A DNA stretch of 64,000 nucleotides from positions 49,388 through 113,387 of the forward strand of contig CAJUAH010000012.1 in assembly GCA_910584375.1 (NCBI GenBank), given 5' to 3'. The position numbers and the translations under genes are program-made. This document shows positions 18,295 to 27,485 of this stretch, one piece after another. The notes under the pieces were generated by a model that did no database searches, was not told where the DNA came from, and worked only from the letters and a program-made list of their open reading frames with translations. The first letter of the stretch is position 1. Each line of letters starts with the position of its first letter. This stretch comes from an uncultured Acetatifactor sp. (GTDB lineage Bacteria; Bacillota; Clostridia; Lachnospirales; Lachnospiraceae).

Positions 18295-19164
18295 ATGAAG
18301 GGAATTATTTTGGCCGGAGGCTCCGGCACCAGGCTGTACCCGTTGACAAAGGCCATCAGCAAGCAGATCATGCCGGTGTACGACAAACCCATGATCTATT
18401 ATCCGCTGTCCATACTGATGCTGGCGGGTATCCGGGAGGTGCTGATCATCTCCACGCCCAGAGACCTGCCTGTGTTTGAAGAACTGCTGGGAGACGGGCA
18501 TCAGTTGGGCATGGAGATCAGCTACGCGGTGCAGGAGAGTCCCAGAGGGCTGGCGGACGCGTTTATTATCGGGGCCTCCTTTATCGGGAGCGACCGGGTG
18601 GCGCTGGTGCTGGGCGACAATATTTTTTATGGGCAGAGCTTTTCCAAAGTGCTGCGGGAGGCGGCGTCCAGAGAGAAGGGAGCCACGATCTTTGGATATT
18701 ATGTGCGGGATCCCAGAGAGTACGGCGTGGTGGAGTTTGACGCCAGCGGCAGGGCGCTGTCCATAGAGGAGAAACCGGAGAATCCCCGCAGCAATTACGC
18801 GGTGCCGGGTCTGTATTTCTATGACAACGACGTGGTGGAGATCGCCAGAAACGTGAAACCCTCGGCCCGGGGTGAGATCGAGATCACCAGTATCAACAAC
18901 GAGTATCTGCGCAGGGGCACGCTGATGGTGGAGACTTTGGGACGGGGATTCGCCTGGCTGGATACAGGCAATCATGACGCGCTGCTGGACGCGGCGGATT
19001 TTGTGTCGGCATTCCAGAAACGGCAGGGGCTGTATATTTCCTGTATCGAGGAGATCGCGTACAAGAGAGGCTTCATCGATCGGCGGCAGCTGTTGGAACT
19101 GGCGGAGCCGCTTATGAAAACGGATTATGGCAGATATCTGGTAGAGGTAGCCAATGGACTCTAA
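18295..19164 (+). CDS. rfbA: Glucose-1-phosphate thymidylyltransferase
   Basis: 289 residues, normal for RfbA. LAGGSGTRLYPLTKAISKQ near the N-terminus is the nucleotidyltransferase signature, and LGDNIFYG carries the metal-binding Asp. It makes dTDP-glucose from glucose-1-phosphate and dTTP and feeds RfbB; glucose-1-phosphate can come from the phosphoglucomutase encoded at 44253. The 87-base gap after rfbB holds a small inverted repeat (CCGCA...TGCGG near 18228-18243). Its 3' end overlaps the next gene by 11 bases. Confidence 0.96.
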   Translation: MKGIILAGGSGTRLYPLTKAISKQIMPVYDKPMIYYPLSILMLAGIREVLIISTPRDLPVFEELLGDGHQLGMEISYAVQESPRGLADAFIIGASFIGSDRVALVLGDNIFYGQSFSKVLREAASREKGATIFGYYVRDPREYGVVEFDASGRALSIEEKPENPRSNYAVPGLYFYDNDVVEIARNVKPSARGEIEITSINNEYLRRGTLMVETLGRGFAWLDTGNHDALLDAADFVSAFQKRQGLYISCIEEIAYKRGFIDRRQLLELAEPLMKTDYGRYLVEVANGL

Positions 19165-20425
19165 GCTGAAACGAACCTGCATCATGGCCTCCATAGGGGT
19201 GATCGCCCTGGTGGCGCTGCTGGTGTTATATGCCAACCGGGAGCAGCAAAACCCGGGAGGAGGGCAGACGCCGCCTCCCCAGCCCACGGCCAGAGTCCAG
19301 ACGCAGGAGATAACATATGACGAATACGGGCAGCGCATCGGCAACGACCTGTCCGCCTTTCTGCGGGACGCTACTTTTTTTGACCCGGAGGAGAACACCT
19401 GGCTGGAGCAGAAGATGGACGAACAGAACCGGCTGTCCCTGACAGTTACGTCAGTGGAAAAGGATCTGCGGATCCAGGTGGTGGATTTTGACGGAAAACC
19501 TGTGTCCGGGCAGACCTTCCTGGTGGATCTGGAGGGGCAGGGAGAGTACAAGGATCTGGATCAGGACGGCATCCTGTACATCGGCGGACTGAACGCGGGG
19601 GAATATTATGTGAGCCTTCAGGAGATCGAGGGCTATAAGGTGCCGGTCAATCCCACCAGGGTGCAGGTCAAGGACAAGGTAGAATATGTGTTTATCGACG
19701 ATATCTCTCTGCTGATCAAGACGGAGGAGGAAATCGACGCGCTGGAGGAGGATACCGGCGTGGCGGAGGCGGAGGAGGACAGCGATAAGACGGAGATCAA
19801 AAAACTCCAGACACCCACGGCCAACGCCACGGTGGGGATAGACGTATCCAAGTGGAACCGGGAGATCGACTGGGAGAAGGTCAAGGCGGCGGGGGTGGAT
19901 TTTGCCATTATACGCGCGGGCTATCGGGGTTCTACCACGGGCAGCCTGGTGGTGGATCCATATTTTGAGACCAATATCAAGGCCGCCACACGGGCGGGCG
20001 TGAAAGTGGGCGTGTACTTTTTCACCCAGGCCGTCAACGAGGTGGAGGCGGTGGAAGAAGCCTCCATGGCGCTGGAGCTGGTAAATGAATACAGCCTGGA
20101 CTATCCCATCTTTATAGACACGGAGGGCGCCGGAGGAAACGGACGGGCGGACGGCCTGGACGTGGAGACGCGGACGCTGGTGTGCGACGCTTTTTGCCGC
20201 ACGGTGGTGAATGCGGGCCGGGAGGCGGGCGTGTACTCCGGCAGGAACTGGTTTTACAACAAAATACAGGTAAGCAGGCTGGAGAATTACTGTATCTGGT
20301 TGGCAGAGTGGCGCAGCGTTCCTCTGTACGACGGATACTACCATATGTGGCAGTATACCTCCAAGGGAAAGATAGACGGTATCGAGGGCAATGTGGATAT
20401 GAATATCAGTTATATGGGAAGATAA
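19154..20425 (+). CDS. Membrane-anchored GH25 muramidase inside the dTDP-sugar operon
   Basis: 423 residues: an N-terminal membrane helix (about 8-25), a prealbumin-like beta domain (about 98-180; EKDLRIQVVDFDGKPVSG), an acidic linker, and a GH25 domain (228-423) starting GIDVSKWNREIDW, with FIDTE giving the second acidic pair. The beta plus GH25 arrangement is the same as in the 1038-residue protein at 13912, without the acidic tail or Big domains. It is expected to cleave peptidoglycan glycan strands near the membrane. The 11-base overlap with rfbA and the closeness of rfbC mean it is made together with the glycan precursors, perhaps to open sites for polymer attachment. Confidence 0.88.
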   Translation: MDSKLKRTCIMASIGVIALVALLVLYANREQQNPGGGQTPPPQPTARVQTQEITYDEYGQRIGNDLSAFLRDATFFDPEENTWLEQKMDEQNRLSLTVTSVEKDLRIQVVDFDGKPVSGQTFLVDLEGQGEYKDLDQDGILYIGGLNAGEYYVSLQEIEGYKVPVNPTRVQVKDKVEYVFIDDISLLIKTEEEIDALEEDTGVAEAEEDSDKTEIKKLQTPTANATVGIDVSKWNREIDWEKVKAAGVDFAIIRAGYRGSTTGSLVVDPYFETNIKAATRAGVKVGVYFFTQAVNEVEAVEEASMALELVNEYSLDYPIFIDTEGAGGNGRADGLDVETRTLVCDAFCRTVVNAGREAGVYSGRNWFYNKIQVSRLENYCIWLAEWRSVPLYDGYYHMWQYTSKGKIDGIEGNVDMNISYMGR

Positions 20426-20490
20426 GACCGCGCGGGCGACGGGAATCAACAGGAAACGGCGGCGGAACAATAAATAAGGAGATTGGACAA

Positions 20491-21054
20491 ATGGGTAAAA
20501 TTACAGTGGAAACATGTGCGATCGAGGGCTTGAAAGTGATCACTCCCACCGTATTCGGAGACGCCAGAGGGTATTTTGTGGAGACTTACAATTACAACGA
20601 CTACAAGGAGGCGGGGATCGATGTGGAATTTGTGCAGGATAACCAGTCGGCTTCCAAAAAGGGCGTTCTGCGGGGGTTGCATTTTCAGATCCGGTATCCT
20701 CAGGACAAGCTGGTGAGAGTCATTAAAGGCGAAGTCTTTGATGTGGCCGTGGATCTGCGCAAAGGTTCTTCCACCTTTGGACAGTGGCACGGCGAGTTGC
20801 TTACGGAGCAGAACATGAAACAGTTTTATGTTCCCAAGGGTTTTGCCCACGGATTTCTGGTGCTGTCGGAATATGCGGAATTCTGCTATAAATGTTCGGA
20901 GTTCTATCATCCCGGCGACGAGGGGGGCCTTATGTACAATGATCCCGAGATTGGCGTCAAATGGCCCATCCTCGAGGGAATGGAGTTGATCTTCTCGGAG
21001 CGGGACACCAAGTGGGGAGGGCTCTCCGCCTATCTGGAACAATACGGAAGGTAA
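20491..21054 (+). CDS. rfbC: dTDP-4-dehydrorhamnose 3,5-epimerase
   Basis: 187 residues, the usual size for RfbC. LRGLHFQ contains the catalytic His, KGEVFDVAVDLR the next conserved strand, and GFAHGFLVLSE the C-terminal signature. It epimerises dTDP-4-keto-6-deoxy-glucose at C3 and C5 to dTDP-4-keto-L-rhamnose. The frame is open upstream to 20182, but ATG 20491 with AAGGAG at 20476-20481 is the proper start and fits family length. The reductase RfbD that would finish dTDP-rhamnose is not in this window. Confidence 0.94.
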   Translation: MGKITVETCAIEGLKVITPTVFGDARGYFVETYNYNDYKEAGIDVEFVQDNQSASKKGVLRGLHFQIRYPQDKLVRVIKGEVFDVAVDLRKGSSTFGQWHGELLTEQNMKQFYVPKGFAHGFLVLSEYAEFCYKCSEFYHPGDEGGLMYNDPEIGVKWPILEGMELIFSERDTKWGGLSAYLEQYGR

Positions 21055-21061
21055 AGGATAT

Positions 21062-21901
21062 ATGGAGAAAAAAAGAACTTTGGGTTCCAGGCTGGTACAA
21101 CTGCCGGCGGAACTGTGGCAGAACAGAAAGCTGATCTGGAAACTGTCAAAAAACGATTTTAAAAAGCGGTATGCCGGGTCTTATATGGGAGCGGTATGGG
21201 GATTTGCCCAGCCCCTTGTGACGGTGCTTATGTATTATCTGGTCTTTGATAAGATCTTCGGCACCAAGGCCATAGAGCTGCGCAGCGGGGTGGAGGTTCC
21301 CTTTGCGCTGTTTATCACGGCGGGACTGGTGCCCTGGTTCTTTTTCAGCGAGGCGCTCAGCCAGGGAACCATGTCGCTGATCGAGTACAGCTATCTGGTG
21401 AAAAAGGTGGTGTTCAAGATCAGCATACTGCCGGTCATTAAGGTCATAGCCGCCACTTTCAGCCATCTGTTTTTCCTGGTACTGGCCATACTGCTGGCCT
21501 GCATATACGGGTACTATCCCAGTGTGTATCTGCTGCAGGTGCTCTATTACGCCATGTGCCTGTTCCTGCTGGTGCTGGCCATGTCCTATACCACCTGCGC
21601 CGTGGTGATCTTTTTCAGGGATCTGTCCCAGATCATCGCGATCTGTCTGCAGATAGGCATGTGGGCGACGCCGATTTTGTGGAGTCTGGATTCCATTCAC
21701 AATCCGGTGGTGGTGACGCTTTTGAAACTCAATCCGCTGGTGTATATCGTGAACGGTTACAGGGAGTCTGTGTACGGGCATCACTGGTTTTTCGAGGACG
21801 TCTCCGGAACCCTGTATTTCTGGGGGGTGACGGTGGCGCTGTTTTTGCTGGGAGCCGCGATCTTTAAGAAATTAAAAGTACATTTCGCGGATGTGATCTG
21901 A
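21062..21901 (+). CDS. wzm: Polysaccharide export ABC transporter, permease (Wzm/TagG-like)
   Basis: 279 residues with six membrane segments and the ABC-2 N-terminal amphipathic stretch (LSKNDFKKRYAGSYMGAVWGF) typical of Wzm/TagG/RgpC. It forms the membrane channel that moves lipid-linked polysaccharide across the membrane. The ATPase partner is the next gene, 96 bases on. The start is 7 bases after the rfbC stop, with AAAGGATAT upstream. Confidence 0.92.
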   Translation: MEKKRTLGSRLVQLPAELWQNRKLIWKLSKNDFKKRYAGSYMGAVWGFAQPLVTVLMYYLVFDKIFGTKAIELRSGVEVPFALFITAGLVPWFFFSEALSQGTMSLIEYSYLVKKVVFKISILPVIKVIAATFSHLFFLVLAILLACIYGYYPSVYLLQVLYYAMCLFLLVLAMSYTTCAVVIFFRDLSQIIAICLQIGMWATPILWSLDSIHNPVVVTLLKLNPLVYIVNGYRESVYGHHWFFEDVSGTLYFWGVTVALFLLGAAIFKKLKVHFADVI

Positions 21902-21997
21902 TATACAGGCGGCGTCGGGCGGATATGGCCGGATCAGACGCCGCCGGAGTATACCCGGCGGCGCGGGAAGGTATGCGATATGCGGAGATGAGGAGAC

Positions 21998-23239
21998 ATG
22001 GTAGAGAAAAAAAATGCGGAGGTGGCCATAGAGGTCAACAATCTGAGCAAAGTATATAAGCTGTACGACAAGCCTTCCGACCGTTTCAGGGAGGCGCTGC
22101 GGCTGACCAGAAAACAGTATCGGGAGCATTACGCGCTGCGGGACGTGAATATGACCATCCGCCAAGGAGAGACGGTGGGCATCATCGGCACCAACGGTTC
22201 CGGGAAGTCCACGATCCTGAAGATTATCACGGGCGTACTCAATCCCACCGCCGGGCAGGTGCAGGTGAACGGGCGTATCTCCGCCCTGTTGGAGCTGGGC
22301 GCGGGGTTTGATATGGAGTATAACGGGATCGAGAACGTCTATCTCAACGGCACCATGATCGGCTTTTCCGAGGAGGAGATTGAGAGGAAACTGCCGGAGA
22401 TACTGGATTTCGCGGATATCGGTGACTATGTACACCAGCCGGTGAAGACCTACTCCAGCGGCATGTTCGTGCGGTTGGCTTTTGCGGTGGCCATCAATAT
22501 CGATCCGGAGATCCTGATCGTGGACGAGGCGCTGTCCGTGGGGGATGTTTTCTTTCAGGCGAAGTGCTACCGGAAGTTTGAGGAATTTAAGGCGAAGGGC
22601 AAGACCATCGTTTTCGTCAGCCATGATCTGAGCAGCGTCAGCAAATACTGCGACAGAGTCTATCTCCTGAATCAGGGCGTGCTGCTGGGCGAGGGCTCTC
22701 CCAAAAAGATGATAGATGCCTACAAGCAGGTGCTGGTGGGGCAGTATGAGGAGGGAGAAGAGGGAAAAAACGGCGACGGACAGAATCCTGAACTGCTGGA
22801 GTACGGTACCCACCAGGCGGAAATCAAAGAGGTGTATATCACGGATGAACGGGGGCTGCGGGCCAACGCCATCATGAAAGGCTCCACTTTTTCCATTCAT
22901 ATGAAGGTGGCTTTTTACGAGCATATACCCTCTCCCATCTTTGCCTACTCGGTAAAAAACGTCATTGGCGTGGAGATCACCGGCACCAATACCATGGTGG
23001 AAAAGGCCTACCTGGACAGCGGGGAACCGGGGCAGGTAAAGGAGGTGGTCTTCACCCAGGAGATGAATCTGCAGGGTGGGGAATACCTTCTCTCCCTGGG
23101 GCTCACCGGATACGAGGGGGATCGGTTTCAGGTATATCACCGGCTTTATGACGCTTTGAACATCTCTGTGGTATCAGATAAAAATACGGTGGGATACTAT
23201 GATATGAACTCCCGGATATCCGTGACGGATCTGGAGTAA
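21998..23239 (+). CDS. wzt: Polysaccharide export ABC transporter, ATPase with C-terminal glycan-recognition domain (Wzt-like)
   Basis: 413 residues. The nucleotide-binding domain (about 10-240) has Walker A GTNGSGKST (64-72), the signature TYSSGMFVRLAFAVA (about 150) and Walker B ILIVDEALSVGD. A C-terminal beta domain of about 160 residues follows. In Wzt proteins of O9a-type systems that domain binds the modified non-reducing end of the finished polymer and licenses export. Its presence, with a methyltransferase-kinase-like protein right after it, suggests a length-controlled, capped polymer. GAGGAG precedes ATG 21998. Confidence 0.92.
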   Translation: MVEKKNAEVAIEVNNLSKVYKLYDKPSDRFREALRLTRKQYREHYALRDVNMTIRQGETVGIIGTNGSGKSTILKIITGVLNPTAGQVQVNGRISALLELGAGFDMEYNGIENVYLNGTMIGFSEEEIERKLPEILDFADIGDYVHQPVKTYSSGMFVRLAFAVAINIDPEILIVDEALSVGDVFFQAKCYRKFEEFKAKGKTIVFVSHDLSSVSKYCDRVYLLNQGVLLGEGSPKKMIDAYKQVLVGQYEEGEEGKNGDGQNPELLEYGTHQAEIKEVYITDERGLRANAIMKGSTFSIHMKVAFYEHIPSPIFAYSVKNVIGVEITGTNTMVEKAYLDSGEPGQVKEVVFTQEMNLQGGEYLLSLGLTGYEGDRFQVYHRLYDALNISVVSDKNTVGYYDMNSRISVTDLE

Positions 23240-23289
23240 AAAAGATACGCTGCCTGGGCGATTCCGAGGTTGGCGGGGATGGGGAATAT

Positions 23290-25368
23290 ATGACGGAACA
23301 GATCGGGAAGATCACATTGGATCTAAGCAAATATCCGGGGGAAGACCTCTACTGCGACGGCGCGGTGGAGGATGAATTGCTTGACATTGTACGGAAGTAC
23401 TCGCAGGTGGAATACGGCCGACTCATCGAGGAACGAAAGAGCTGGCCCCTGTTGTATCATCTGTCCCCCCTGCGGGAAAATATCGTGGATTTCATACCCA
23501 TGACTTCCGACGACAGAGTGCTGGAGGTGGGCAGCGGCTGCGGCGCCATCACCGGAGCGCTGGCCAGAAAGGCCGGCAGCGTCACCTGTGTGGATCTGTC
23601 CAAAAAACGCAGCATGATCAATGCTTACCGACACAGCGATTACGGCAATATTACTATCCATGTGGGCAATTTCCAGGACATTGAGCCGGATCTTCCGGGA
23701 GATTATGACTATATCTGTCTGATCGGCGTGTTTGAGTACGGCCGGGGTTATATAGGGGGCGACCGTCCCTATGAGGAATTTTTGCGGATTCTGGCGGGGC
23801 ATCTGGCGCCGGGAGGACGGATCCTGATTGCCATAGAGAACAAATACGGACTGAAATATTTTGCAGGCTGTAAGGAGGATCATCTGGGCAACTATTTTTC
23901 CGGCATTGAAAACTACCAGGACAGCGGCAATGCCAGGACTTTTTCCCGCAGGGGGCTGGAGAAGATATTTGCGGCCTGCGGCATGAACGAATACAGTTTT
24001 TACTACCCTTATCCGGACTATAAATTTATGACCACTGTTTTCTCCGACGATCGGTGGCCGGGCAGGGGCGAACTGTCCAACAATCTTCGCAATTTTGACC
24101 GGGACAGGATGGTGCTTTTCGACGAAAAGCTGGCCTTTGACGGCATCGTGGAGGAAGACCTGTTTTCCGTGTTCGCCAATTCCTATATGGCGGTGTTGGG
24201 CAGGCCCCTTCCCGTGGGCTATGTCAAGTATTCCAACGACCGGGCCAGGGAGTTTCGGATCCGCACGGAGATCTGCCGTGACGGGCAGGGCAAAAGAGTG
24301 GTGCGCAAGTATCCTCTGGTCCCGGAGGCGCGGGAGCATGTGCGGAAAATGGCCTGGGCCTGCGAAGAACTGACCCGGCGGTATGAGGGGAGCGGGCTGT
24401 CTGTGAACAGATGTCGGCTGGTAGAGCTGGGAGAAGACTGTTATGCCGAGTTTGCGTACGAGGCGGGACGTCCGCTGTCGGAGCTGCTGGACGAATGCCT
24501 GGAAAAGGGGGATCAGGAGGGATTCTGGCGCTATTTTGAGCGGTATCTGGAGTTGATCGGTCATCAGGAGGACTATCCGGTGACGGATTTTGACCTGGTA
24601 TTTTCCAACCTGCTGGTGGATGGGGAGCACTGGACACTGATCGACTACGAGTGGACCTTTGCCAGGGCGGTGGAGAGCAGGGAGCTGGCGTTTCGGGCGG
24701 TCTACTGTTATCTGCTGGAAAATGAAAAAAGAAACCGACTGGATCTGGACCGGGTGCTGCAAAGGCTGGGGATCACGGAGGAGCAGGCCCGGGAGTACCG
24801 GGAAAAAGAATTGAAATTCCAGCGCTATGTGGAAGGAAAGACCGCCTCCATGGCGGCGTTGCGGGAGATCATCGGCAACCGGCTGCGTTTCCCTGAAAAA
24901 TTGATACAGAGACAGGAGAATCAGGAGCATCTCACCCGGATACAGGTCTATGAGGACGCAGGGGAGGGATATACGGAGAACGGTTCCCGTTTTCTGGAGC
25001 AGGCTTACGACGAGGACGGGCATCTGGAGCTGGAGCTGCTGTTTCACGACGAAGTGCGCGGGATGCGGATCGATCCGGCCATGGACTGCGGGATCTGCAA
25101 TATCCTGGAACTGCGCTTTAACGGGGAGCAGGTGCCGCTGAACACACCCAAACTGCTGAGCTGCAACGGCAGAACGGTTCGCTGCAAAGCGGAGGACGGC
25201 AACACATATCTGACAGTGCTCTTTCCCACGGAGGATCCCAATATCAGTATTGATATTGACCGCCTGCATCCGGGGGAGGAGAATATTTTGTATATACGGC
25301 TGGAATACACGCGGATACCCGCCCGGATGGCGCGGGATCTGGCCGGAGCCATGAAAAAATGGTTCTGA
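23290..25368 (+). CDS. Methyltransferase / kinase-like fusion, possible glycan chain terminator (WbdD-like)
   Basis: 692 residues. Residues ~60-215 are a class I SAM methyltransferase (motif I LEVGSGCGAITG near 78-89). Residues ~305-480 look like an APH-type kinase: a candidate ATP-binding Lys in VRKYPL, hinge-like AYEAGRPLSELL, the catalytic-loop equivalent DFDLVFSNLLV (433-443, Asp and Asn in place) and the metal-site equivalent LIDYEW (450-455). A segment of about 50 residues rich in charged residues leads to a C-terminal beta-rich domain (about 555-692). The methyltransferase-kinase order matches WbdD of E. coli O9a, which caps the polymer with methyl and phosphate so that Wzt can recognise it. 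Here it directly follows wzm-wzt. The kinase part is inferred from motifs only. Confidence 0.75.
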   Translation: MTEQIGKITLDLSKYPGEDLYCDGAVEDELLDIVRKYSQVEYGRLIEERKSWPLLYHLSPLRENIVDFIPMTSDDRVLEVGSGCGAITGALARKAGSVTCVDLSKKRSMINAYRHSDYGNITIHVGNFQDIEPDLPGDYDYICLIGVFEYGRGYIGGDRPYEEFLRILAGHLAPGGRILIAIENKYGLKYFAGCKEDHLGNYFSGIENYQDSGNARTFSRRGLEKIFAACGMNEYSFYYPYPDYKFMTTVFSDDRWPGRGELSNNLRNFDRDRMVLFDEKLAFDGIVEEDLFSVFANSYMAVLGRPLPVGYVKYSNDRAREFRIRTEICRDGQGKRVVRKYPLVPEAREHVRKMAWACEELTRRYEGSGLSVNRCRLVELGEDCYAEFAYEAGRPLSELLDECLEKGDQEGFWRYFERYLELIGHQEDYPVTDFDLVFSNLLVDGEHWTLIDYEWTFARAVESRELAFRAVYCYLLENEKRNRLDLDRVLQRLGITEEQAREYREKELKFQRYVEGKTASMAALREIIGNRLRFPEKLIQRQENQEHLTRIQVYEDAGEGYTENGSRFLEQAYDEDGHLELELLFHDEVRGMRIDPAMDCGICNILELRFNGEQVPLNTPKLLSCNGRTVRCKAEDGNTYLTVLFPTEDPNISIDIDRLHPGEENILYIRLEYTRIPARMARDLAGAMKKWF

Positions 25369-25407
25369 GCGCGAAGAGAGCATACGAAAGGGCAAGGGGG
25401 AAAAATT

Positions 25408-27480
25408 ATGGGACTGGGGATCAGGACAAAGCTGCGGAACTTACGGGAGAGACAGCTGAACAGGCAGTATGCCAGGGAACTGGCTAAGTTAAAGCAGCAC
25501 ATACCCTATGAAGAGTGGATCAGGAAACAGGAGGGAGAGAAGAAGTACTACTGGCAGGAGTGGTCGGGTCCGTTTCTTGCGGAGCGCTGTACCGCGGCCG
25601 GACAGCAGCAGGGAGTCGGTCTGCTGCGGGAACAGGGGATTCTGCTGATCTGCCAGAGCAGGGGATATGTGGACTCCCTGGCTTTCACATGGATCCTGGA
25701 GTATTTCAGGGAACATCCCGCAATGCAGCTGCTATATGGGGATGAGGATGTCATGGAGGGAGCGGCAGAAGGCCGCCGCGATCCGCTTTTTCGGCCGGAC
25801 TGGTCTCCTGATACCTGGCTGTCCACCTTTTATCTGGGCAGCGTGATTGCCCTGCGGCGGGAACTGGTACAGAGACTGCCCCGGGACATGTGGCCGGAGG
25901 AAAGAGAAATCCTGTATTTTGAGCAGCCCGATGAGGTGCGTTTGCTGGTGCATCGCCTGCTGGAGCTGGCGGGCGGGTTTGAGCGGGGGGACGACGCCAT
26001 CGCCCATTTGCCCAAAATACTGTTCCATATGACCCAGGAGGGAGCCGACGCCGGTCCGCGGGAAGGGTACAGCCGGGAGAATCGGCTCGAGTGGCAGGAG
26101 ACGGAGCAGGGGCGGCAGGCAGTCACCGTGTCTGTCATCATCCCGTCCAAGGATAATCCGGAAACCCTGAAACAATGTCTGGACTCTCTCAGACAGAGCC
26201 TGGCCGCTGCGGAGGACACATGGCCCGGCGGACTGGAGATCCTGGTGGTGGACAATGGGAGCAGCCCGGAAAATAAGGAAGAAATAGAAAAAATAACACA
26301 TGGAATGAAATATATATACGAACCGGCCCCCTTTAATTTTTCCAAAATGTGCAACCGAGGTGCGCAGGAGGCGACAGGGCAGTTGCTTTTATTCCTCAAT
26401 GATGACATAACTGTCTGCCCGGGAGGCTGGCTACAGGCCATGACCGATCACGCGCTGCGTCCCTACGCGGGCGCTGTGGGATTGAAACTGTATTATCCGG
26501 ATTCCGTGAAGATACAGCACGCGGGCATCGCCAATCTGCCCGGGGGGCCGGTACACAAGCTGCAATTTACATTGGACGGACAGGAGCAGGATCACGGCTA
26601 TGGCAGCCTGGACCGCAATGTGATCGCTGTCACGGGAGCCTGCCTGATGGTGGAGCGGGAACGGTTCTGGCAGGTCGGGGGATTCCCCGAGGATCTGCCA
26701 GTGGCCTACAATGACGTGGAGCTGTGCTTTTGCCTGCGGGAGGCGGGCTATCACAATATGGTGGTGAACACGTTCCACGCCTATCACCACGAATCCCTCA
26801 GCCGGGGCAGCGATATGACCCAGGAGAAGATGCTGCGGCTGCGGCGGGAGCGGCAGACCCTGTATGACAGGCATCCCCGGTACAGGGAGACAGATCCCTA
26901 TTACCCTGAACCGCTGTGTCGGGAACTGGGGGATACGCATATCTATGAGAATTATCTGCATATAATATGGGCCCCGCAGGCTTTATCCGGTTTTCGGCGG
27001 CAAAGGGACTGGCCGGAGCAGGAGCCGGAGAATATGTCATACAAAGTGACGCTTTCCCGGAACGGCCGAATGGGGGACAAGATATGTGTGCAGGGCTGGG
27101 CAGTAGTTCATCAGGACAATAACGCATGTTATGAGAGAGTGTTGCTGCTGCGCGGGGTAGAAGGTACATCCGGCGTGTACGCAACGCCGTTTTATGCACA
27201 ATACAGTTCACAGGTCGAGTATGGAATGCAGGAACAGCCCAACGTGGCGCTGTGCGGTTTCAAAGCATATCTGATATTGACGGAGAACCTGCGGGACGGC
27301 GACTACCGCATTGGCATACAGATCCGCAGCCGTGTGGGGCGGCGGCGCCTGACCGTGTGGACTGCCTGCAGCTTGCGTGTCAAGGACGAGGATTTTGAGA
27401 TAGAAGGCCCGGAGACAGAATGCAGGACAGATTGCAGGACAGAATGCGGGACAGAATGCAGGGCAGAAAGGAATGCGTAA
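25408..27480 (+). CDS. Large GT2 glycosyltransferase with N-terminal GT-A-like and C-terminal beta domain
   Basis: 690 residues. Residues ~70-200 resemble a reduced GT-A domain (YGDEDVME, then DPLFRPDWSPD). The complete GT2 domain is at ~230-510: VSVIIPSKDNPETL, VVDNGSS, LFLNDDI as the DxD equivalent, and the acceptor-side NDVELCFCLREAGY. A beta-sandwich-like domain follows (about 540-660). The enzyme resembles rhamnosyltransferases of cell-wall polysaccharide loci; it is likely cytoplasmic and extends the lipid-linked chain. The last ~20 residues are four TECR-like repeats from a 12-bp array. Confidence 0.88.
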   Translation: MGLGIRTKLRNLRERQLNRQYARELAKLKQHIPYEEWIRKQEGEKKYYWQEWSGPFLAERCTAAGQQQGVGLLREQGILLICQSRGYVDSLAFTWILEYFREHPAMQLLYGDEDVMEGAAEGRRDPLFRPDWSPDTWLSTFYLGSVIALRRELVQRLPRDMWPEEREILYFEQPDEVRLLVHRLLELAGGFERGDDAIAHLPKILFHMTQEGADAGPREGYSRENRLEWQETEQGRQAVTVSVIIPSKDNPETLKQCLDSLRQSLAAAEDTWPGGLEILVVDNGSSPENKEEIEKITHGMKYIYEPAPFNFSKMCNRGAQEATGQLLLFLNDDITVCPGGWLQAMTDHALRPYAGAVGLKLYYPDSVKIQHAGIANLPGGPVHKLQFTLDGQEQDHGYGSLDRNVIAVTGACLMVERERFWQVGGFPEDLPVAYNDVELCFCLREAGYHNMVVNTFHAYHHESLSRGSDMTQEKMLRLRRERQTLYDRHPRYRETDPYYPEPLCRELGDTHIYENYLHIIWAPQALSGFRRQRDWPEQEPENMSYKVTLSRNGRMGDKICVQGWAVVHQDNNACYERVLLLRGVEGTSGVYATPFYAQYSSQVEYGMQEQPNVALCGFKAYLILTENLRDGDYRIGIQIRSRVGRRRLTVWTACSLRVKDEDFEIEGPETECRTDCRTECGTECRAERNA
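27414..27461 (+). repeat. 12-bp tandem repeat at a gene junction
   Basis: Four units of GACAGAATGCAG with few changes. They encode the Cys-containing C-terminus (TECRTDCRTECG) of one glycosyltransferase and, in another frame, would supply an upstream ATG (27420) for the next one. Confidence 0.8.
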
Positions 27481-27485
27481 CAGAT

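Noticed and set aside
23323..25395. 690-codon minus-strand frame opposite the methyltransferase-kinase gene
   Set aside because: Same reason; it mirrors the + gene almost exactly and its translation is low in recognisable motifs.
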